This document shows positions 25,194-35,016 of a stretch of DNA of 64,000 nucleotides, one piece after another. This DNA is from Papaver somniferum (lineage: Eukaryota; Streptophyta; Magnoliopsida; Ranunculales; Papaveraceae), in contig NC_039359.1 of NCBI RefSeq assembly GCF_003573695.1, positions 89,570,566 to 89,634,565 of the forward strand, given 5' to 3'. Positions within the stretch are counted from its first letter, which is position 1, and every line of letters starts with the position of its first letter. The notes under the pieces are model-generated. The model worked only from the letters and a program-made list of their open reading frames with translations. It was not told the origin of the DNA and ran no database searches. The position numbers were made by a program, and so were the translations under genes.

Positions 25194-27731
25194 TGGTGGG
25201 CCCGGAGAAGCGTGAAAAATTAAGCGAAATGAAACGCGGGCCTACAGTAATACCGCAAGTGCATGGTCGTCAGATGTAGCTCGTGCAAGTACTGGTCGAT
25301 CCACAGAGACTGGGTGTGTTTTTGAGTTTCTAGCTATTTTGGGCTCTAAAATTGCTATTGTTGGGCTTTGGGTACCAATGGATTTTGGTAACCAATGGGT
25401 TATGATTGTGCTTTGGGCCTTTGAATACTCTTGGAATGAATTGGGGTGTTGTCTTAATGAAATGAACTGAGCTTGGGCTCAGTTGGTTTTGTAGTGCACT
25501 AGGCTTTGGTTTTGAATTTGGGCTTGGGCTTAGTGTAGTGAACTGAGCCTTTGGTGGACTGAATTGGACTGGGCTTGTGATGTGATTTGAGCCTTGGGTT
25601 GAGCTGGGCTTTCACAGTGAACTGTGGTTGGGCCTTTGGCCTGACAATGAGCTGGTCCTTTGCAAAACAGAATGCAATTAAGAGACAGTGGCTAAAGCAG
25701 GGCAGTAAGCTAACAAGCCAAGACAATGGCTCTAATGAGGCAAAGGAAGCTAGAGAAGACAATGCTATTTACAATGCAATGCTATTTACAGTGAAATGAA
25801 AACAGAAAAGAAAAAGCAGCCCAGTTGCAGCAGCAGCAGCAAGGAAAAGAAAGCAGTGCAGCAGCAGTACTGCACAGCAGGGGAAAGAAAGCAGCAGTAA
25901 CAAGGCAATATAGCAAAGGGAAAGACCAAGGCAGTGAGGATGGCAATGGAGATAGTATCAATATATACAATGTGGCAATATATACAATGATAAAACAACA
26001 GTAATCTACATGTGCATATTAACAATGGCATAAGCAAACAGCAAACAACAATGATGATGGTGAAGGTGATAATGGCATAAAGAATGACAAAGAGATAAAC
26101 CAAGGCCTAAGCCAAGGGCAGGGGAGATGTTTGCAGCTGTGGCTAAGCTAAGGCTTAGAATCCACCCTTGTGACCTAGCCAGATAGTGTAGTTCTAGGTT
26201 GAATTGAACATCCTATGCATACAAAAGGAATGGAAAGAGAATTAGCTTGCTATGAGCACTAATTTCTCCATTGCTCAATCAAAACAATGCATCCTAAGCA
26301 TACAAATGGAATGGGAAGAGAATTAGCTTGCTATGAGCACTAATTTCTCCCATTGCTCAATCAAATCAGTGCACTGAGGTTTCTAGCCTAACATTCCACT
26401 ATCTAACAGTCCACTAAAGCTTCATCTGAGCCTCAGCAGTGAACTCAGAACATGAGAAAACAAATAACACATGATTAACAGGAACAACACACATTTAAAC
26501 AACACACATTAACAGGAACAACACACATTTAACAGGAACAACACAACATTTAAACTACTAAACAGGGAATGAAAATTGCAAAACAAGAACCCTAAAAATT
26601 AACAGTGAAATTAAATTAACCCAATTAGGGGGTGTCTCGGCTAACCAAGAACAACTTTTAACATCCTACATCAGTTCCTATTTATAGTTTACAACAAAAC
26701 CCTAAATTGAAAATCCCCAATTTTGCAAACCCTAATTTTTAAATTCCAAATTAAACTCACTGATTTCTGAATTTGTCTCCCCTGTGCTCGACCCATGCTT
26801 TTTCTGACCTTCCTGCTCCTCTCTCATGCTTCAATTGACGCCTCTGCAACCCTAGCTCGAGTTATTTTACTCACCCCAAAACCTAGGGTTTCAGTGGTTG
26901 TGAGATGGGGAAAATAACTAGGCTAGGGAGATGGGTTTGAGGTGTTGTCGGGTGGTTGTGGTGGTGGTGTGGTTCGAGAAGAAGGTGTAGCTGGTGGAGG
27001 TGATGGAGTTGCAGAGCTCTGCAACTTTTTTGGGAAGAAGGGGAAGAAGAGCTCGAGAGAAGAATGGGTTGGGGGCTGTTTGTTTTGGGGTATAAGGGTT
27101 CGGTTGCTAGGGTGTTGAGCGGGTGTAGCGAGTTTTGATGAACAGCAAGTAAAGAGCGTTGGATGATCCCATATAGATTGAATCGAACGGCTACGATGGA
27201 GAGGTATGTGGAGACCGTTGGATTATGAGATACAACAAAATTGACGACACCAGATGGAGTTAGGTGTTGTAGTGTTAAGCGGAAGTATCGAGGTTTGATG
27301 CGCAGGCAAAGAAGCGACCGTTGGATGATGAGATGGATCCGATCTAACGGCTGAGAATGGAGGCGGGTATGGATATAGAAAATGGGTTTGGGTAAGGGTT
27401 TTGGACCTTGGGTATGCCAAGCCCATATCTTCTTTAAGAACAATTCTTCCTTCTTGAGCCCATTTCTACCCTTTTGGTCTTGTGCACAACATTCTTCGCG
27501 GCTTCCTTGTGTAATTCCTCCCGGCTTTTCACTACTTTTCTGCTCTTTTCCGCTCTGCTATTCATCCAAACTTTATTTATTACCTAAAAATACAAAATTA
27601 AGTAAGAAAAATATTTATTCTTGAAAACAATGAAAATACAGAATATGGGATAAAATGTAGAATTACTGCACAAAAGATGAGTTAAATGCCAAGAAAAATA
27701 TATAGAAATATGCACTTTTTAGCACTCATCA
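25194..27731 (-). repeat. LTR-B, right copy
   Basis: 2538 bp, almost the same as 20415-22958. One visible difference is a short deletion near 26465 (AATAGAACAAC present at 21684 is missing). Minus-strand TATA box at 26679-26686. Directly followed by GTTATAGGGATTC, which is not a polypurine tract, so this LTR is not followed by a normal 3' interior. Confidence 0.92.
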
Positions 27732-29137
27732 GTTATAGGGATTCTCAGAATCGAACCCTCGAAATATAGGAAGTATTTGTATCATGCTTGCGTTTAGTTC
27801 AAATGGGCCATCAGTCTAGGGTAAGACGATACATGATAACTGACTTATTATGTTAGGGTACATGTATTCATGGAGACTACGGAGTTTATTCACACACTCG
27901 CCCATTTTTTCAAAAAATTTGGTTTTAATGGGTTTTGAAAATTTGGTTTGAAAGGGTTTTGAAAAGAAAATTTGGTTTTGCTTGGGATAAAATTTTGGTT
28001 TTTAAAGAGGGAGAAAAATTTTGGTTTTTGAAATAAGGAGCAAATTTTCTTTTTTTTTTTTTTTAGCCCAAAATTTAGTTAAGTTTGGTTCACAAAAGAG
28101 GCAAGCCCAAAATCCAAAAAGTTAAGTTTAGAGCAAGCCCACTATTAAGAAACTACAAGCCTAACAAACAACTAACTTACAAGCCCAAATAAAGAAAGAA
28201 ATAAAAAAAACTAATTATTACAAACCCACAAAAAAAAAAAATAAAACTAAAATTATTACAATATCAAATAAAAATAAAATAAAAGAAATAAAATTAAAAT
28301 AATTATTACATGCCCAAAAAGATAATTACAATTACAAGCCCAAAAGAGAATAACAATACAAACCAAAAAAATTACAAGCCCAAAAAATTTGGGTTTGGGT
28401 TTAGGCTTACCTTTTTGGAGGGAAGCCCAGTTGGGCTTTTATCCCTTTTCTTAAGTTGCACAAGCCCAGTTGGGCTTTGGATCCTCCTAAACTTTTGTTG
28501 GAGAGGCCCAGTTGGGCTTTGGCTTTCCTTTGGCTTTACAACAGAAGCCCAGTTGGGTCAACCCAACAGCACCAGGCATCTTGGAGAAGACAGCACCAGC
28601 AAGAATGGCTAGCTGCACCAGGTTCACTCCAACTGCACCAGGGAAGCCTAGCAGGCAGCAGTACAACAACAACAAGTAGCAGCAGGGCTACACAGCGCTC
28701 AGCAGCAGCGGGTGAGAACAATATGCAAAACAATAGGAACTAGCTAAGGACTAGCTCAGAAAAGCAATGAAGATGAACAAGCTAAGATGACTTGGTAATG
28801 CAAAAAAAGTATTCAAGAACTTAGTATGCAAGACCAGCTAAATGCTTACACTAAATGCACAGAAGCAAGTGAGACTAAGATGCAGTTACACAATGATGCT
28901 TATGCAAATGGATGCAGTGCAAGAAGATATGCAAGATGATGCTTCACAGGCAGGACCAAGGCCCAACAGCAAGGTTAAGAAAGGTCTAGCAGCAACAGGC
29001 AACAGTTAGCTAGCTAGCAAAGGCTAGCCAGCAACAAGACCTGCAACAACAAACAAATGCAGAGAACAGCAAACAAATGTAGAACAAAAACAACAACAAC
29101 GCCGCTAACCGAGTCCCCGGCAGCGGCGCCAAAAACT
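27732..29137 (-). other. Third interior fragment (5' part of the outer element)
   Basis: 1406 bp without a polypurine tract at its left end. 27732-27900 is unique in the window. 27900-28070 is T/G-rich like 24395-24600, and 28075-28400 is A-rich with AAGCCCA words. 28423-28560 holds four copies of the near-palindrome AAGCCCAGTTGGGCTT spaced about 40 bp apart. 28560-29110 is rich in CAG/CAA. The primer site is at 29114-29131. No coding region. ORFs across 28310-28743 are low-complexity. Confidence 0.75.
29114..29131 (-). other. Primer binding site of the outer element
   Basis: Minus-strand TGGCGCCGCTGCCGGGGA, six bases from LTR-A at 29138, showing that this LTR is the 5' LTR of the outer element. 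Confidence 0.88.
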
Positions 29138-31188
29138 TGGTAGCGGGGCAAAGAGTACCTAAAACTACAACCTATGTTTTACCTACAAGTATACAGGGTC
29201 TTGATGAAGCTAATGTGCAAGTAGGGGAAAGTCCACAGGGACAAGGAGGGTGATATGTTGTTTTCTAAGTGATTTCCTAAAGAATTCTAAATGGCAGTGA
29301 TATGGGAGGGACTAGGATCTTGAATCCACCCTTTTCCTAAGCTAAGTCCTCCTAGTTCTAAGAGAGTCTTGTTCCTTGTATAGATATTAGTGAAGTTCTA
29401 GCCTCATCTAACTATCTAGATGGCAGTTGAGGTTCTATGCCTGCTGCTTATCAAAGGATGGTCTTAGGAGAATGGTTCAGTGTCTCTAAGATGATCCTAA
29501 TCCTAGTTCTAGATGCCTTCTCACAATGCAACTAACTATGGATTAACCTCTTAGATAGCTAAACAATCCTGAAGGATATTCTAATCGCAACTAAGGTGTT
29601 CCTACAAAGTACTAACTGTCTGATTAAAGTACAATTAGTCAAAGATATGAACAACAATCTGTTAAGCATGAGTTGCAACACATTCAACATAGAAATAACC
29701 TGACTACAATGGATACAAGGCATACATTGTGAAAGTAAAATGCTGACATGGTTAGATTATATTTATCCACAATATTATATCACAACAAGAACACTGTCTA
29801 GAATATGAACAACTTAACATCAGAATTGGGGTTTCATCTAAACCCTAGACATGAAATCAGAACATAACAAACATTGTGCAAAATAATTGAAAATAAAACA
29901 GTTGAGGCACTGGCTAGTCCAGTCCTCTTGGGTGAAGCTCTGGCTAGCCCAGGCATGACTTCTAACACACACCCATCATCCCTATTTATACAACAATCAA
30001 AAATTAGGGTTAACACCCTTTTCCCCAAAACAGTGAAATTAGGGTTTGGTGAAAATCAAAATTAAATCAAAATAATCCTACCTAATGTCACTGATTCTAC
30101 TCAATAACACTCACCCATGCCTCTATTTCTAGTTGTAATCATCAATTCCTAAGAATTCCCAATTTGTAAAATTCGGCTTTCCTGTTGAGAAATATGAATC
30201 GAAATTACTCACCTAACAGCTCTGATTTCTTCCCAATAGTCTCGACCCATGCTTCCTCATCGTCTTCTGCTCCTTCCCATGCTTCAATTACATCCATCTC
30301 ATCAACTTATTTCACCAACTCCACAGCTAGGGATTAGAGGTGTGAAAATGGGTGAAATTAGTCGTTGAGAGGGATATAGGACGTGATATAGGAGATGGGT
30401 TTAGTTGGTAGGAGCCATGATGGCTTTGGTGGTGGATGTGGTGGTGGCAGAAGGAGCAGGTGGTGGTGATGGCGACAGCGTCGCTGTGCAGAGAAGGGAG
30501 GAGAAGAAGATGGGTTCGATATTTTTGGAGTAGGAGGTGTTTGGTTGGGTTAATAGATTTGGGTTCTTGGGTGTTGAGAAGGCTCATCAAGTCTTGATGT
30601 TTGGATGGTGAAAGGCGTAGGATGAAAAGATGAAATAATGATCCAACGGCTCGATGGAAATGGATATGAAGCGACCTTTGGATCTGGGATACATCAAAAC
30701 TGACGGTCTGAGATGGAGTTAGGTGCTATAGTGTTAGACAGGAACATCAAAACTCGATGTACTCTGATAGAGCGACCGTTGGATGATGGAATGGATTCAA
30801 TCTGACGGTGAAGGAGAGAAACGGGTTTGGGTATTGATTTTAGGCTTAGAAAATGGGTTTGGGCTTAAACAATCTTGAGCCCACTTATTCTTTAAGAACA
30901 ATTTCTTCCTTTGTGAGCCCATTTTCATCCTTGAGTCTTCCATACCGCATTCTGCACTTCTTTTCCTCTAGAGTTTCCGCCGTCTTTCTCCGTGTCTTTG
31001 CACTTTTCGCTCCGCAACTCATCTAGTCTTTATTTATTACCTAAAAATGCAAAATTAATTAATAAAAATATTTATTCTTGAAAACAATGAAAATACAGAA
31101 TATGGGATAAAATGTAGAATTAATGCACAAAAGATGAGTTAAATGCCAAGAAAAATATATAAAAATATGCACTTTTTAGCACTCATCA
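29138..31188 (-). repeat. LTR-A, right copy (5' LTR)
   Basis: 2051 bp, starts TGGTAGCGGGGCAAAG and ends GCACTCATCA. TATA box TATAAATA on the minus strand at 29983-29990. Exactly the same length as the left copy with few substitutions. Confidence 0.92.
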
Positions 31189-31827
31189 CTAAACCACGCC
31201 AAAGCTATGTCGGCCATGCCTCCATGATGCTGGCTTCCAAACGGAGGGTTGCAACAGTCAACGACTACCCTTCCCTCTGAGATGCAAATCTCAGCCGTAC
31301 AAACTTGCCACCAAACGACTTGTGGCAATCTCTTGGCTACGGTGCCAACTCTTGGCCACGGTGCCAAAATCCTAATTTGGCTACACCAAAGCCATGTCGT
31401 CCATGCCTCCGTGCCGATGGCTACCAAACGGAAGGTTGCAACAATCAACGGCTATCCTTCCTTCTGAGATGCAAATCTCAGCCGTACAAGCTCGCCACTA
31501 AACCAAACGACTTGTGGCAACCTTTGGCTATGCTGCCAACTCTTTGGCCACGGCGCACACTTAGCTATTCCAATTCTATGGTCACGACACCAAATACTAA
31601 TTATCCACGCCAAGAGCATGCGCAATCCATGACAGCACCGTGGCCACGCTACTGGCTACCAACGGAAGGGAACCACAATCAACGGCTAACCTTCCTCTCA
31701 AGATGCAAAATCTCAACCGTCGAAGGTCGCCACCGAGCCGGCAAGCCTTCCAAGCTCAACTTGCCAAACAATAGCAACATGATACACAAAACACTCGATA
31801 CATCAAAACATGTCACAAACTGGGGGA
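31189..31827 (+). mobile_element. 3' interior and polypurine tract of an Ogre/Tat-like element
   Basis: Continues the region broken off at 15242. It has three degenerate copies of the CCATGCCTCC...CTGGCTACCAAACGG...CTTCTGAGATGCAAAT block (about 31200, 31390 and 31610). It ends in AAACTGGGGGA (31817-31827), a polypurine tract directly before an LTR-like start. The 198-codon frame at 31305-31901 crosses repeats and the LTR boundary and is not a gene. Confidence 0.65.
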
Positions 31828-32352
31828 TGCTCATCAGGGTATTGGTCTGGCGGTTAACAACGTGCGGCATACACTATGCCCGTTACAAGAAAGTGTCATA
31901 AGAGTGAGGCGGTTAGTAAATACAAGAAGTAATGGTGAAACGTTTCCTTCATTATAGAAACATCAATTCCAGGCGTTACCCGTTACCGCTTTCTTCCATT
32001 TACTCAACCGTTTCCACTTCTTATGAGACCAGGGTACGTTTAGTTGCGACTTGTATAAATAGGTCTCACCTATTTCCACCAAAAAACAAGTTTTGGTCAG
32101 GAGAATATACCACACTCAGAAATCACTTGCTAGGTTTCCAACATGCTAGCGTCTCACTTTCTGATACAAGTCGTCAAACAACTACTCTTCCAGAATCAAC
32201 TATTCTGGTCTTAACACTCTCTTCGCTTCCATCCCTAAGACCAACCCTTCTCCTTCACTTTGTGACCGAAGCAAGTCTGGAACGACAATTTCTTGGTTTA
32301 GGCCGGATTTGTACAGATTGATCTCTCGAATCAAAGTACTCCCTTACAGTAC
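31828..32352 (+). repeat. 3' LTR of the Ogre/Tat-like element
   Basis: Starts TGCTCATCAGGGTATTGG right after the polypurine tract. A TATA box (TATAAATA, 32054-32061) is followed by a transcribed-looking stretch. The right end is uncertain: CCTTACAGTACA at about 32352 is my best terminus, but it could extend to about 32450. No second copy exists in the window, so the element is truncated on its left. Confidence 0.55.
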
Positions 32353-32510
32353 ATTGTTTAGGGTTTAGCCTCGTTTCTCACCCACAACACACGAAATTAC
32401 CGAAATTAGCAGAAACCGTTTTCACCCTCAAACACTCGTATAGTAAATAGTTTCTCTGGTTATCATTAGTTTCTCTTGGTTGATACAATAACTTAATAAC
32501 ATTTTCGCAG
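32353..32510. other. Unassigned junction
   Basis: AT-rich, no ORF. The last 50 bp (TTATCATTAGTTTCTCTTGG ... TTTTCGCAG) resemble the intron-like segment that precedes TTGGAGATGTG in each 964-bp unit, so the locus resumes by about 32455. Confidence 0.4.
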
Positions 32511-34227
32511 TTGGAGATGTGTTAGTGTCGCAGTAATACCTGAAGTGAAGAACAAGATATGAAACTGTTAGTTGTTCCTGCAAGGTTGTTCAAGATATTG
32601 AATAAAAATGAAGTCCTACATGTGATTTAATTTCAAGCTCTTCAACAGGTCTGGTAGGATAGGTATACAACAAGGAAAGAACAAGATATTCATTTTTATG
32701 CCAGGACAAACAACTCACCACATAGAGTTCACGTAGAGAAAACATATTACTTCGTATCTTAATTTTTCATAAACTCTGTGTAAGTGTGTTGTTTATTTTG
32801 GCACAACTCAGGCTCACCTTATTGAGATCGATGTCGCAAACCTGACAAGTAACCTCTTTAATTCCAGTTGGTGAGTAAACTCTTTACATATAGAGTTTCT
32901 TGCATTACTTATTATTATGAAGGTCTCTTTACCTTGATGAAAATTGATTGATTCTTAATACCCCTCCCTTTGTTGTGCCAGGATTCTTTGATGCGACCTG
33001 AAGCTGTGTAAGTGTGGCAAAAATTCATAGGTAACAAGTGCATATATTGTAATGTATTTTTTCCACCACTTACGTAGCCTTGCAGGACCAGTGAGGAACC
33101 TAGAGAAGTGCTTGCATAGCCGTTATATGAGACACTGTTGATGCGGAGGTGCAGGTTTCCTTTTCTATCTCAGGTTTTTTTACTTACCTATTATAATCTC
33201 TTCAAATATATGTTTTACATGATTTCTGCCAACAGGTGCAACTTACCACCATAGATTTTTTAGAGTGGATACGTATTAGTCGTTAGGTTTGCTCTAAATG
33301 AAGGAGATCGATGCAGCTAACCTGAAAACTAATACGTTTTCCTCTCTAGTTTCATTGGTGACTAAACTATTATGATAATTAGTTTTCCTTGTCATTATTT
33401 TATCCTGACTGAAATACTCACTTACTACCATTCTCTTTTTGTTTTCTAATGACTCATTGACCGGAAAACTTGAAGTTGGAGATGTGTTAGTGTCGCGGTA
33501 CCGTCTGAAGTGAAGAACAGGAGAAGAGACTGTTGTCTGTTCCTGCAAGGCTATTCAAGAGCTGTAATAAATGAAGTGGCTTCAAATGATTTTATTCCGA
33601 CTTCTTGAATAGGACTTTTAGGATAAGTATACAACAACGAAAGAACAAGATATTCATTTTTATGCCAGAACAAACAACTCACCACAGAGAGTTCACGTAG
33701 AGAAAACATATTACCATGTATCTTAATTTTCCGTGAACTCTGTGTAAGTGTGTTGTTTATTTTGGCACCACTCATGCTCACTTTATTGAGATCGATGCCG
33801 CAAACCTAAAAAGTAATCTCTTTAATTCCAGTTGGTGAGTAAACTCTTTACATATAGAGTTTCTTGCATTACTTATTATTATGAAGGTCTCTTTCCCTTG
33901 ATGAAAATTGATTGATTCTTAATACCCTTCCCTTTGTTGTGCCAGGATTCTTTGATGCGACCTGAAGCTGTGTAAGTGTGGAAAAAAATTCATAGGTAAC
34001 AAGTGCATATCTTGTAATATATTTTTGCCACAACTCACGTAGCCTTACAGGACTAGTGAGGAACCTAGAGATGTGCTTGCATAGCCGTTATATGAGACAT
34101 TGTTGATGCGAAGGTGCAGATTTCCTTTTCTATCTCAGGTTTGTTTACTTACCTATTATGATCTCTTCAAATATATGTTTTACATGATTCCTGCCAACAG
34201 GTGCAACTTACCACCATAGATTTTTCA

Positions 34228-34311
34228 GAGTGGATACGTATTAGTCGTTAGGTTTGCTGTAAATGAAGGAGATCGATGCAGTTAACCTGACAACTAATAC
34301 GTTTTCCTCTC
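34228..34311 (+). ncRNA. Hairpin H1 of the array (representative copy)
   Basis: Arms of about 32 nt: GAGTGGATACGTATTAGTCG... against ...CAACTAATACGTTTTCCTCTC, with loop TAAATGAAGGAGATCGATG. The loop is almost the same as in the 13801-13883 copy, whose outer stem is a different sequence (GAGTGGAGATG/CATCTCCACTC) but pairs perfectly. It lies in the exon-like segment before the 34323 splice-like donor. Confidence 0.6.
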
Positions 34312-34506
34312 TATTTCCATTGGTGACTAAACTTTTATGATAATTAGTTTTCCTTGTCATTACTTTATCCTGACTGAAATACTCACTTACTGCTATCCTC
34401 TTTTTGTTTTCTGAGGACTGATTGACCGGAAGACTTGAAGTTGGAGATGTGTTAGTGTCGCGGTACCATATGAAGTGAAGAACACGATAAGAGACTGTTG
34501 TCTGTT

Positions 34507-34588
34507 CCTGCAAGGCTATTCAAGAGGTGTAATAAATGAAGTTGCTTCAAATGATTTTATTCCGACTTCTTGAATTAGTCTTTTAAGA
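34507..34588 (+). ncRNA. Hairpin H2 of the array (representative copy)
   Basis: CTATTCAAGA and AATAAATGAAG pair with CTTC...TTTATTCC and TCTTGAATTAG. Other copies have a perfect CTATTCAAGA/TCTTGAATAG arm. The first copy (about 32577-32661) has TTGTTCAAGA against TCTTCAACAG: an A-T pair has become G-C and pairing is kept. Confidence 0.6.
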
Positions 34589-34627
34589 TAAGTATACAAC
34601 AACGAAAGAACAAGATATTCATTTTTA

Positions 34628-34731
34628 TGCCAGAACAAACAACTCACCATAGAGAGTTCAAGTAGAGACAACATATTACCGTGTATCTTAATTTCCCATG
34701 AACTCTGTGTAAGTGTGTTGTTTATTTTGGA
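34628..34731 (+). ncRNA. Hairpin H3 of the array (representative copy)
   Basis: TGCCAGAACAAACAACTCAC and AGAGAGTTCA pair with TGAACTCTGTG and GTGTTGTTTATTTTGGA. In most copies the inner stem is GAGTTCACG/CGTGAACTC. The arms are about 35 nt with a 30-nt AT-rich loop. A diverged homologue is at 13505-13609. Confidence 0.6.
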
Positions 34732-34925
34732 ACAACTCAGGCTCACCTTGTTGAGATCGATGCCGCAAACCTGACAAGTAACCTCTTTAATTTTAGTTGG
34801 TGAGTAAACTCTTTACATATAGAGTTTCTTGCATTACTTATTATTATGAAGGTCTCTTTCCCTTGATAAAAATTGATTGGTTCTTAATACTCTTCCCTTT
34901 GTTGTGCTAGGATTCTTTGATGCGA

Positions 34926-35016
34926 CCTAAAGCTGTGTAAGTGTGGCAAAAATTCATAGGTAAAAAAGTGCATATCTTATAATGTATTTTTGTCATCACT
35001 CACATAGCCTTACAGG
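34926..35016 (+). ncRNA. Hairpin H4 of the array (representative copy)
   Basis: CCTAAAGCTGTGTAAGTGTG and GCAAAAAT pair with ATTTTTG and the complementary run CACTCACATAGCCTTACAGG, with bulges. It lies in the exon-like segment between 34910 and 35085. Confidence 0.5.

Larger units (their letters stand above)
15243..31188 (-). mobile_element. Composite minus-strand LTR element, order LTR-A / B / B / A
   Basis: 15.9 kb flanked by CTAAA at 15238-15242 and 31189-31193. Reading left to right: LTR-A 15243-17293, interior 17294-20414, LTR-B 20415-22958, interior 22959-25193, LTR-B 25194-27731, interior 27732-29137, LTR-A 29138-31188. All parts point to the minus strand. Each interior ends on its right side with a tRNA-Asp type primer site next to an LTR. 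The first two interiors start on their left with a polypurine tract next to an LTR. LTR-B has no target duplication of its own (AAACT at left, GTTAT at right). The whole appears to be one insertion whose inside was rearranged. Confidence 0.88.

Noticed and set aside
31305..31901. 198-codon ORF
   Set aside because: Crosses three degenerate repeat copies, a polypurine tract and an LTR start, so it cannot be one gene.
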